Shown here piece by piece: positions 1 to 5,879 of a stretch of 7,937 nt of DNA. Every line of letters starts with the position of its first letter. The first letter of the stretch is position 1. Source of the DNA: CAZOOR01 sp964581505 (GTDB taxonomy: Bacteria; Bacteroidota; Ignavibacteria; Kapaibacteriales; UBA2268); contig CAZOOR010000087.1 in NCBI GenBank assembly GCA_964581505.1, forward strand, positions 1-7,937. The letters are read 5' to 3'. The position numbers were made by a program, and so were the translations under genes. The notes beneath the pieces were generated by a model. That model did not search any database, was not told the DNA's origin, and worked only from the letters and a program-made list of their open reading frames with translations.

Positions 1-47
1 TTTCTTTTTTCTATTCTTTGTACTTACAATTTATAGTCTGCGGTCAA

Positions 48-428
48 TTATTTCATAGGAGTACAAATCTCGATAATTGTTCCAAATATATCTTGAACAT
101 AGGCAACAGTTTGTCCCCAAGGCTTTTCCTTTGGTTTACTAATCTCCTTTGCACCATATCGAATTGCCTGATTGAAAGCATTTTCTACATCATTTGTTGT
201 AAATGCAATTTCAAAACAATTTTTACTGACATTGCTTGCTTCAATACCTGTATTAATTCTCAACATTTCATTATTTGCAAAAGCCAAAACGGTTTCGCCT
301 GTATTCATCTCTGCATACATATTGGATTCGTGAATAAATTTTAACTCCAAACCCAAAGCAATTCGATAGAATTCCGTTGCTTTCACAACATCATCAACGT
401 AAATAATTACATAGTTGAATTTCAACAT
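48..428 (-). CDS. VOC-superfamily (glyoxalase/bleomycin-resistance fold) protein
   Basis: This 126-residue protein has the length and layout of a single-subunit VOC protein made of two beta-alpha-beta-beta-beta modules. The first module opens with YVIIYVDDVVKATEFY (residues 6-21) followed by LGLEL, the usual beta1-alpha1 signature. It continues with YAEMNTGETVLAF (38-50). The second module has CFEIAFTTNDVENAF (71-85), WGQTVAYVQDIFGTIIEIC (104-122) and a short tail. Glu40, Glu73 and Glu120 sit where the family usually places metal ligands, but the usual first-strand histidine is not evident. Metal binding is therefore uncertain. Family members include lyases, isomerases, ring-cleaving dioxygenases and drug-binding proteins, and the sequence does not say which applies. 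The ATG at 428 follows AAGGA with suitable spacing. The gene starts 28 bases after the ogt-like gene and is probably the last of its operon. The fold assignment is firm; the substrate is unknown. Confidence 0.88.
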   Translation of the reverse strand: MLKFNYVIIYVDDVVKATEFYRIALGLELKFIHESNMYAEMNTGETVLAFANNEMLRINTGIEASNVSKNCFEIAFTTNDVENAFNQAIRYGAKEISKPKEKPWGQTVAYVQDIFGTIIEICTPMK

Positions 429-456
429 ATTTTTTCCTTATTATATATACAATCAA

Positions 457-993
457 TTATTTTTCATTAACAACAAAACTCTCAAATTCCAGCAACCATT
501 TTTTCCGCCAAACACTACCGGCGTATCCTTTCAGTTTGCCATTTTTTCCGATTACCCTATGACAGGGTACAACAATAGGAAGTGGATTTTTATTATTAGC
601 ATTCCCAACAGCACGGACAGATTTTTCATTTCCGATTTGCTCGGCTATATATTGATATGAAACTGTTTCACCATACTTAATATTGGCAAGTTCAGTCCAT
701 ACTTTCTTTTGGAAATCACTACCTTTAGGATTTAGCAATAAATCGAACTCAAGTCGCTTCCCCGCAAAATATTCCTCGAGTTGTAGCATACATTCATTCA
801 GGCAATCGGGTAATCCATTGCCTATTAGCTGTTGCTTAGGATTAGTGATTTTTATGTAACTGTTGAATCCCGGACAACAAGTGCTAAGTTCCGCCTGCAC
901 AGGAAGAAACATTATTGAACTAAGCCCTTCGTCAGTTGCTACAATTTCCAACCAACCGAGTGGAGTATCAATATATGCCTTTTGTTTGAACAT
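457..993 (-). CDS. ogt: Methylated-DNA--[protein]-cysteine S-methyltransferase (Ogt/AGT type)
   Basis: This protein repairs O6-alkylguanine (and O4-alkylthymine) in DNA by irreversible transfer of the alkyl group to its own cysteine. It acts on chromosomal DNA in the cytoplasm. The 178-residue length fits a stand-alone Ogt/AGT enzyme with no Ada regulatory domain. Residues 1-85 form the variable N-terminal ribonuclease-H-like part. The catalytic domain begins at GSDFQKKVW (91-99). It continues with GETVSYQYIA (108-117) and the helix-turn-helix SVRAVGNANNKNP (125-137), whose Arg127 would be the base-flipping finger. Next is the active-site loop PIVVPCHRVIG (139-149), with acceptor Cys144 and its partner His145. 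GYAGSVWRKKWLLEFE (156-171) ends in the conserved Glu171. All key residues are present, so it should be active. The ATG at 993 lies 10 bases after the stop of the FkbM gene and has no clear Shine-Dalgarno sequence, which suggests translational coupling. Confidence 0.95.
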   Translation of the reverse strand: MFKQKAYIDTPLGWLEIVATDEGLSSIMFLPVQAELSTCCPGFNSYIKITNPKQQLIGNGLPDCLNECMLQLEEYFAGKRLEFDLLLNPKGSDFQKKVWTELANIKYGETVSYQYIAEQIGNEKSVRAVGNANNKNPLPIVVPCHRVIGKNGKLKGYAGSVWRKKWLLEFESFVVNEK

Positions 994-1003
994 TACTGAA
1001 AAT

Positions 1004-1738
1004 CTAATTAACTAATAATTGCTTTCTAATCATTACAACTTTTTCACCTTCTTGATATTCATTCCATTCATTAAGGTTAAATGCCGAAAAGAATGCTTGC
1101 GAACATCCATCACGTAACCAATCATGTAACTCAATGACAATAATATTTACTCTATCAAGCCATAATTCGGAATTATTTTCAAACAATTCTTTTTCTGCAC
1201 CCTCAATATCTAATTTTATTATGTCAATGTATTTGTACCCGCTTTGTTGCAAGAGAGAATCTATAGTAATAGCGTCAATATCATAATCTTGTTCTTCAGC
1301 AACCTCTTCTACGGCAAATCCCCATTTACCTAATTGCCTATCAACTACTTTCAAATGTGCATTATTGTGCCACAGCCCTGCCTTTATCCTTTTAACATTA
1401 TGCAGTCTTTTTGCATTTGCTTCCAATATTGAAAAATTTGAGCTTTCTGGTTCAACTGCCACAATCTCCGAATTGGGATATTTGGTCGCATAATACAATG
1501 TCGAAAGTCCTGTATATGCACCTCCATCAATAATAAATTTTGGTTTAATAGTGATGGGTAGTTTGAATTCACCACGCACAAAAATACTTCTGAATACTAA
1601 ACTGTCTGTTGTATTTTTTCTTATAATTAGTGGCTTGAATTTGATTGAATAGGTAACTTGTACAAATTTCGTAATAATTTTCCAGCCCTGTTCAATTACG
1701 GATTTTGGTACTATTGTTTTAAGTATTTTTTTTATCAT
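1004..1738 (-). CDS. FkbM-family SAM-dependent methyltransferase
   Basis: This 244-residue protein has a Rossmann-fold methyltransferase core. FIIDGGAYTGLSTLYYA (68-84) is the glycine-rich SAM-binding motif I. AVEPESSNFSILEAN (94-108) carries the acidic residue that usually binds the SAM ribose, followed by the FkbM-type NxxxLxxN-like helix. YDIDAITIDSLL (152-163) precedes IIKLDIEGAEKELF (173-186), the diagnostic FkbM-family LDIEGAE motif. Known members methylate hydroxyl groups, for example on the macrolide FK506 or on glycans and exopolysaccharides. The real substrate here cannot be read from the sequence. No glycosyltransferase or polyketide gene lies nearby. The first about 60 residues are basic and poorly conserved, with no signal peptide. 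The ATG at 1738 is the only reasonable start, but the preceding bases lack a recognisable Shine-Dalgarno sequence. It is probably the first gene of a three-gene run with ogt and the VOC gene. Confidence 0.9.
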   Translation of the reverse strand: MIKKILKTIVPKSVIEQGWKIITKFVQVTYSIKFKPLIIRKNTTDSLVFRSIFVRGEFKLPITIKPKFIIDGGAYTGLSTLYYATKYPNSEIVAVEPESSNFSILEANAKRLHNVKRIKAGLWHNNAHLKVVDRQLGKWGFAVEEVAEEQDYDIDAITIDSLLQQSGYKYIDIIKLDIEGAEKELFENNSELWLDRVNIIVIELHDWLRDGCSQAFFSAFNLNEWNEYQEGEKVVMIRKQLLVN

Positions 1739-1827
1739 CTAGTGTTATAAATTATATTACTAATTAAAATATTTTTGATGCATCCTACAATAAACTTACG
1801 AAAAAGATAGAAATTTAATTAATGATA

Positions 1828-1861
1828 AAAGAGAGAGCGAAATAGAAATCACTCTCTCTTT
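1828..1861 (-). terminator. Hairpin terminator downstream of the M32 peptidase gene
   Basis: A perfect 10-base-pair stem joins AAAGAGAGAG (1828-1837) to CTCTCTCTTT (1852-1861) across a 14-base loop. It lies 16 bases beyond the peptidase stop codon in the minus-strand direction. On that strand the 3' arm runs into TTTTATC, only a short U-tract. It may therefore be a weak rho-independent terminator or a transcript-stabilising hairpin. It separates the peptidase from the FkbM-ogt-VOC run. Confidence 0.7.
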
Positions 1862-1877
1862 ATATAGATTACTGAAA

Positions 1878-3404
1878 CTATGAAAAATACAAATCATTAA
1901 CTTTGTTATCAATATAATCAATGTATGCTTTCTCGTTAAGTGGTTCGCCGCAAACATCTCGTATTAATTCGTCAGGTGTTACGAGTTTTCCGTAAATATG
2001 AATTTTATCTCGCAACCAGTTGCGAAGCACACCAAATTGTCCGTTGGAAATTTTATCATTGATGTCGGGAATTTCATCATTCATAGTATTCCAAATCATA
2101 GCGGCATATAATTTGCCAAGTGAATAAATTGGAAAATATCCGAAACTACCGTGCGACCAATGAATATCCTGCAAAGCGCCAAGCAAATCATTAGGCGGGT
2201 AGTTCCCGACAAAGTCTTTAATATGATTATCCCAATAAGAAGGAATATCACGTACACTTAGATTGCCGTTTAATAATAAATTTTCTATGTTAAAGCGTAG
2301 AACAATATGTAGATTATATGTCAATTCATCTGCTTCGGTACGAATGAATGAAGGACGAACAACATTGACAGCTTGGTAAATATCACTTGGGAATTTATTT
2401 GACAATTTGCCGGGGTAAATATCCTGCAAAATCGGCAAGCCCCACATCCAGAATTCGCGTGTACGTGCAATAATATTTTCCCAAATAAGCGATTGCGATT
2501 CGTGCATTCCGAAAGATGAACCGTCATCTGCAAATGTTCGTGAAAGTGTGAAGTCTTTACCTTGTTCGTAAAGTGCGTGTCCTAGTTCATGTATCGATGC
2601 GTAAATACCGGCACGAATTTCGCTCTCGTTAATACGTGTAGTTACACGTACATCTTTGGGAGAAAAAGCAGTTGTAAACGGATGAATGCTGAAATCAATC
2701 CGGCCATAATAAAAATCGAACGCCATTTTCTTAGCTACTTTTCGGATAAATTTCATCTGTCCCGATGCTTCAAATTTTTGCTTAATAAAGTCATCATCAA
2801 TTTTTTCTTTGTACGGTTCAATTTTTTGCAGAGTATCAAGAGCATGTTTACTCAGGTTGTCAAAAATAGGTTTTAATTTTGAAACGGTAATCCCAGGTTC
2901 ATAATAATCCAGCAAAGCATCATATCTGTTTTCTTCATAACCGATATATTCCGCTTCTTGTATTTTAAATTCTAAAATTTTTGACAAACTATTTACAAAG
3001 TAACTGAATTTACGTTTACTTCTTGCATCTTTCCAAGCCTCAATAGCCATAGTCTTAGCCAAAGTGAAGTCCTTTACAAAATAAGGTGGTAATTTTACTG
3101 CACGTTCGTGTTCACGTAAGAACAATCTGAATATTGAATTTTCAAAGGGGTCTTTGCTTTCACCCGTATCCTTTATTTTTCGCGCAAGTTCCTTAGCTTG
3201 TTCGGATATTAAGAATGAATGCGAAATGACTTCGAGCGCAGAAAGCTGAAACGAACGAGGCTCCGCCGCACCGGTTGGCATATATGTTTCTTGGTCCCAG
3301 CTAAGAACTGAAGCCGCTCCCTCAAAATCTTTGACCTTTCCCATTAGTTCCAATATTTCAACCAGTATGGGGCTTCTTGTTTTATAAGTAAAATACTCTT
3401 TCAT
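1878..3404 (-). CDS. Carboxypeptidase Taq-type metallopeptidase (family M32)
   Basis: This zinc-dependent carboxypeptidase removes C-terminal residues from peptides in the cytoplasm. It has 508 residues, the usual M32 length of about 500, and no signal peptide. All family signatures are present and in order, numbered from the ATG at 3404. They are HPF (241-243), DVRVTT (251-256) and the zinc motif HELGH (272-276, His272, Glu273 and His276). HESQ (301-304) follows, with the third zinc ligand Glu302, and then GALQDIHW (409-416) and GSFGYFPIYSLG just after it. The start is set by GTGAGGAT upstream of the ATG at 3404. An in-frame TTG at 3422 would add six residues but would bury that ribosome binding site inside the gene. 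The peptidase is transcribed away from the Omp28-like gene and appears monocistronic, with a hairpin 16 bases past its stop. Activity is very likely; the physiological peptides are unknown. Confidence 0.97.
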   Translation of the reverse strand: MKEYFTYKTRSPILVEILELMGKVKDFEGAASVLSWDQETYMPTGAAEPRSFQLSALEVISHSFLISEQAKELARKIKDTGESKDPFENSIFRLFLREHERAVKLPPYFVKDFTLAKTMAIEAWKDARSKRKFSYFVNSLSKILEFKIQEAEYIGYEENRYDALLDYYEPGITVSKLKPIFDNLSKHALDTLQKIEPYKEKIDDDFIKQKFEASGQMKFIRKVAKKMAFDFYYGRIDFSIHPFTTAFSPKDVRVTTRINESEIRAGIYASIHELGHALYEQGKDFTLSRTFADDGSSFGMHESQSLIWENIIARTREFWMWGLPILQDIYPGKLSNKFPSDIYQAVNVVRPSFIRTEADELTYNLHIVLRFNIENLLLNGNLSVRDIPSYWDNHIKDFVGNYPPNDLLGALQDIHWSHGSFGYFPIYSLGKLYAAMIWNTMNDEIPDINDKISNGQFGVLRNWLRDKIHIYGKLVTPDELIRDVCGEPLNEKAYIDYIDNKVNDLYFS

Positions 3405-3410
3405 ATAATA

Positions 3411-3415
3411 ATCCT
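3411..3415 (-). promoter_or_regulatory. Ribosome binding site deciding the M32 peptidase start
   Basis: On the minus strand AGGAT lies six bases before the ATG at 3404. An alternative in-frame TTG at 3422 lies upstream of this site and has no comparable site of its own. The ATG is therefore preferred. Confidence 0.7.
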
Positions 3416-3586
3416 CACACAATTATATTTTTATAAAATCAATTAACATACTTTACATATTCAATATAATAAAGTACAAAATGTTTCAGATATTTCAAAA
3501 AAAAGTTCAAACTGTAACAATATTTTGATTGATTTGTTTTAGTTAATGAATGGTAAATTATTCCATTGTTCTAAATTAAATCTTAT

Positions 3587-3591
3587 AGGAG
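3587..3591 (+). promoter_or_regulatory. Ribosome binding site of the first Omp28-like gene
   Basis: AGGAG sits eight bases before the ATG at 3600. This is the same sequence and spacing as in front of the second paralog. It favours 3600 over an in-frame ATG at 3546, which would add 18 residues ahead of an otherwise clean signal peptide. Confidence 0.85.
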
Positions 3592-3599
3592 AAATTCAG

Positions 3600-5696
3600 A
3601 TGAAAAAATCATTGATTTTTACAGTAGCACTATTCTTATTATTTTCATTGACAGCTCATTCGCAAGTTAAACGCGTCTTGCTTGAAAAATTCACGGGTGC
3701 CTGGTGCGGTTGGTGTGTGGACGGTACATACATAATGGATAAAATAATCGAAGAACATCCCGACCGAGTAATTGGTGTCGAACATCATTTCGGAGATAAT
3801 ATGGAATCAATGTTTACACAGGTTCTTACCGGTGGACTTGGTGTAAGTGGTTATCCGAGCGGTTGTGTAAATAGAAAGCGAATTAAAGGAACTATTACAC
3901 AAAGAAGAACAAGTTGGAAAAAATATTGCGAAACACAGATATTGCAAACTCCTCTCGTTGATGTTAATGTTAAATATAACTTCAATAAAAAGACACGCCA
4001 ATTAATGGTGAAAGTATTTGCCAAAATGCTGAAGACGGTTAATGATTCATTACGATTTAATGTATTAATAACAGAAGACAGTGTGTCGGGGACAGGGGAC
4101 GGCTGGGACCAAACAAATTATCTATCCCATTGCAAGGGTTATGAAACAAATCCGTTTTATAAAAAACCAAAGGTTATTGTCGGTTATCAGCACATGAAGG
4201 TTGCAAGAGCATTCCTCGGGGGTGCTTGGGGTATTAACGGAAGTTTTAAAAAACCTGCGAAGAAAGATAATATATATTCCCAAGATTTTAATATACATAT
4301 TCCCAATAATTGGAAAATCAAACATATTAATATTATTGGCATTGTGCAGATTCACAGCAACGGAAGCAAAGAAATTCTTAATTGTAATTATGCAACAAAA
4401 GATAAAAGTTCAATAAGCCTTTATTCAAATGAAGATGGAAAAGGTGTAGGATATGTTAATAAGTCATTTGACAGGAAGTTTGTTCTACAAAATCTTTCTT
4501 CAAAAACCAAAACGTTTGATTTCAGGACAACAAAAAGTAAAAGAACGCCGACAGATTGGACAATTGCAATACCCGAGCTTACAAAAAATGAAATAATCTT
4601 GGAGGCTGGTAAATCTTTTAATTTTACTTTAAAGATGAAGCCGGGAAATACTGTCGGGATTGGCGATGCACAAGTAATTGTCGAAGAGAATGGAGAAACA
4701 AATGCTTTGAAAGGAATTGGTACAATTACAACATTTTCATCAAAGATAAATAAAATGGAAATAATTCCAACAGGTGAAATGTCTTATCAAATATCTTCGC
4801 TTTTAAAGGAAATGGGACATAATAATTTCTTTCAAATTACACAGGAAGACTATGCGCTGGTTGGAACAAAATTAAACCCAAAAATTCTAATTTGGAATTT
4901 TGGGGAAAACTACGAACCTAAGATTAATAATATGAGTACTATCAAAAAAGCTCTAAACAGCAATATACCTATATTCATTTGTGGCAATAATTCTATTTAC
5001 GGATTGATGATGAGCGGAATATTAAAGCAGAACTTCTTTTGTTCTTTCAATGGATATTCAACTCAAGGAACTAGTACACCTACCAAACAAGTGTGGTTCT
5101 CGTCTGCAACAAATGATATTATTTCCGGACCATTAGGAAATTCTATTGAAGCTACAAATAAAAATGAGATATATCTTCTAAAAATTGATAATAAAGACAA
5201 ATGCTTACCTTTCTTCCATCTGAAAAATGACGGCAAGCGTACAATATTTGAAAACGGAAAAGAAAAGAAATATGACGTTAAAGGAAAAGATGCCATATTT
5301 GGTGTTAGAGTAGATAATGGCAAATCCCGCTCTGTATTGATGACTAATACTCCCTATTCTTTAAAAGACAACAATGCACGAAAAACCTTAGTTGATAGAA
5401 TTATCAGATGGCTAAATCATGATAAGACATTGCCGGTAGCCGAAAATGCTGAAATTTCTGAATTTACTGTTGCACCAATCCCTGCCCGAGATAATATTAC
5501 TTTCAATTTTTGTACAGCTATGAACAGCACAATCCGTATCTATAACAGTATGGGTATGCTCGTTGACGAAATAAATGATTTGAATACAGGAAATATGTAT
5601 TCTTATAACACATCATCACTTTCATCGGGAGTATATACAGCAATATGGAATAACGGAAATTTGCGGCAATTAGCTAAGTTTACAATAGTAAAATAG
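3600..5696 (+). CDS. Omp28-related exported protein with T9SS type A sorting domain (copy 1)
   Basis: This 698-residue protein is predicted to cross the inner membrane by Sec and the outer membrane by type IX secretion. It begins with a signal peptide: MKK, a hydrophobic stretch to about residue 18, and likely cleavage near AHS-Q (20-22). A thioredoxin-like segment follows with GAWCGWCVDGT (33-43), whose Cys36/Cys39 form a CXXC pair. SGYPSG at 83-88 may be the cis-proline loop. The Omp28-like region extends to about 280 and includes INIIGIVQ and EILNCNYA. A beta-rich, probably Ig-like segment (about 305-380) precedes an unassigned region (about 385-609) with ILIWN, IPIFICGN, ISGPLGNSIE and a closing RKTLVDRIIRWLNHDK. 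The sorting domain (621-698) has APIPARDNI, SSGVYTAIW and a C-terminal basic residue. A terminator follows 19 bases after the stop. Family membership and export are well supported. A disulfide-exchange role is inferred from the CXXC motif only. Confidence 0.9.
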   Translation: MKKSLIFTVALFLLFSLTAHSQVKRVLLEKFTGAWCGWCVDGTYIMDKIIEEHPDRVIGVEHHFGDNMESMFTQVLTGGLGVSGYPSGCVNRKRIKGTITQRRTSWKKYCETQILQTPLVDVNVKYNFNKKTRQLMVKVFAKMLKTVNDSLRFNVLITEDSVSGTGDGWDQTNYLSHCKGYETNPFYKKPKVIVGYQHMKVARAFLGGAWGINGSFKKPAKKDNIYSQDFNIHIPNNWKIKHINIIGIVQIHSNGSKEILNCNYATKDKSSISLYSNEDGKGVGYVNKSFDRKFVLQNLSSKTKTFDFRTTKSKRTPTDWTIAIPELTKNEIILEAGKSFNFTLKMKPGNTVGIGDAQVIVEENGETNALKGIGTITTFSSKINKMEIIPTGEMSYQISSLLKEMGHNNFFQITQEDYALVGTKLNPKILIWNFGENYEPKINNMSTIKKALNSNIPIFICGNNSIYGLMMSGILKQNFFCSFNGYSTQGTSTPTKQVWFSSATNDIISGPLGNSIEATNKNEIYLLKIDNKDKCLPFFHLKNDGKRTIFENGKEKKYDVKGKDAIFGVRVDNGKSRSVLMTNTPYSLKDNNARKTLVDRIIRWLNHDKTLPVAENAEISEFTVAPIPARDNITFNFCTAMNSTIRIYNSMGMLVDEINDLNTGNMYSYNTSSLSSGVYTAIWNNGNLRQLAKFTIVK
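5460..5651 (+). repeat. Near-identical sorting-domain repeat, copy A
   Basis: This segment encodes most of the T9SS sorting domain of the first paralog, from Glu621 on. It matches 7746-7937 at 189 of 192 bases by direct reading. The three differences fall within six bases (5511, 5513 and 5516), and the following 135 bases are identical. The match starts abruptly at the domain boundary. It may continue past 5651, but the partner copy is cut by the window edge. Confidence 0.95.
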
Positions 5697-5714
5697 CTGC
5701 TTTTAACATAATAA

Positions 5715-5760
5715 AAAAACGGGACTGTTTTTGAAAGACAGTCCGTTTTTCTTTGTTTTT
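5715..5760 (+). terminator. Rho-independent terminator between the two Omp28-like genes
   Basis: The left arm (5715-5728, A-run then CGGGACTGT) pairs with the right arm (5738-5750, ACAGTCCG then a T-run) with a single bulged G at 5721. The loop is nine bases. The right arm runs into TTTTTCTTTGTTTTT, a good U-tract. The stop codon of the first paralog lies 19 bases upstream. It should end most transcripts of copy 1, so copy 2 probably needs its own promoter. Confidence 0.9.
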
Positions 5761-5816
5761 GTAAATAATTGTAACATTTTGCGTTTTTACTTGTTTATAA
5801 TAATGAAAAAATGTAA

Positions 5817-5848
5817 GTTGAGTTTTTGAAATTATTATTATAGTTTTT
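5817..5848 (+). promoter_or_regulatory. Possible promoter of the second Omp28-like gene
   Basis: GTTG (5817-5820), 20 bases, then TAGTTTTT (5841-5848) resembles the Bacteroidota -33 TTTG / -7 TAnnTTTG layout, with one mismatch in each box. It lies after the terminator and about 31 bases before the start codon. AT-rich DNA gives such matches by chance and the host lineage is not certain, so this is only a candidate. Confidence 0.25.
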
Positions 5849-5866
5849 TGTTTCACAATATTAATT

Positions 5867-5871
5867 AGGAG
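5867..5871 (+). promoter_or_regulatory. Ribosome binding site of the second Omp28-like gene
   Basis: AGGAG lies eight bases before the ATG at 5880 and only two bases before another in-frame ATG at 5874. The spacing selects 5880 and matches copy 1 exactly. Confidence 0.85.
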
Positions 5872-5879
5872 AAATGCAA

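Larger units (their letters stand above)
3405..3599. promoter_or_regulatory. Divergent intergenic promoter region
   Basis: These 195 bases separate the divergently transcribed M32 peptidase and the first Omp28-like gene, so they must hold promoters for both. The stretch is strongly AT-rich. I see no confident match to the Bacteroidota -33 TTTG / -7 TAnnTTTG pattern. The best plus-strand candidate is TTTG at 3533-3536 with TAAATTAT at 3554-3561, which is weak. A short string TGTAACA (3513-3519) followed by TTTTG recurs upstream of the second paralog (5770-5776). There is no long inverted repeat and no riboswitch-like structure that I could recognise. Confidence 0.45.

Noticed and set aside
18..29. 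Small inverted repeat TTGTA-CT-TACAA after the VOC gene, considered as a terminator
   Set aside because: The stem is five AT-rich pairs with a two-base loop, too weak to call. A true terminator may lie outside the window.
18..344. 108-codon open frame on the plus strand opposite the VOC gene
   Set aside because: It is cysteine- and phenylalanine-rich antisense of a well-supported VOC gene and has no recognisable domain or ribosome binding site.
3405..3422. TTG start at 3422 for the M32 peptidase
   Set aside because: It would add six non-conserved residues and swallow the AGGAT that correctly precedes the ATG at 3404.
3546..3599. In-frame ATG at 3546 that would lengthen the first Omp28-like protein by 18 residues
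   Set aside because: It has no good ribosome binding site, it would place a polar stretch with no matching counterpart in the paralog before the signal peptide, and the ATG at 3600 has AGGAG at the right distance.
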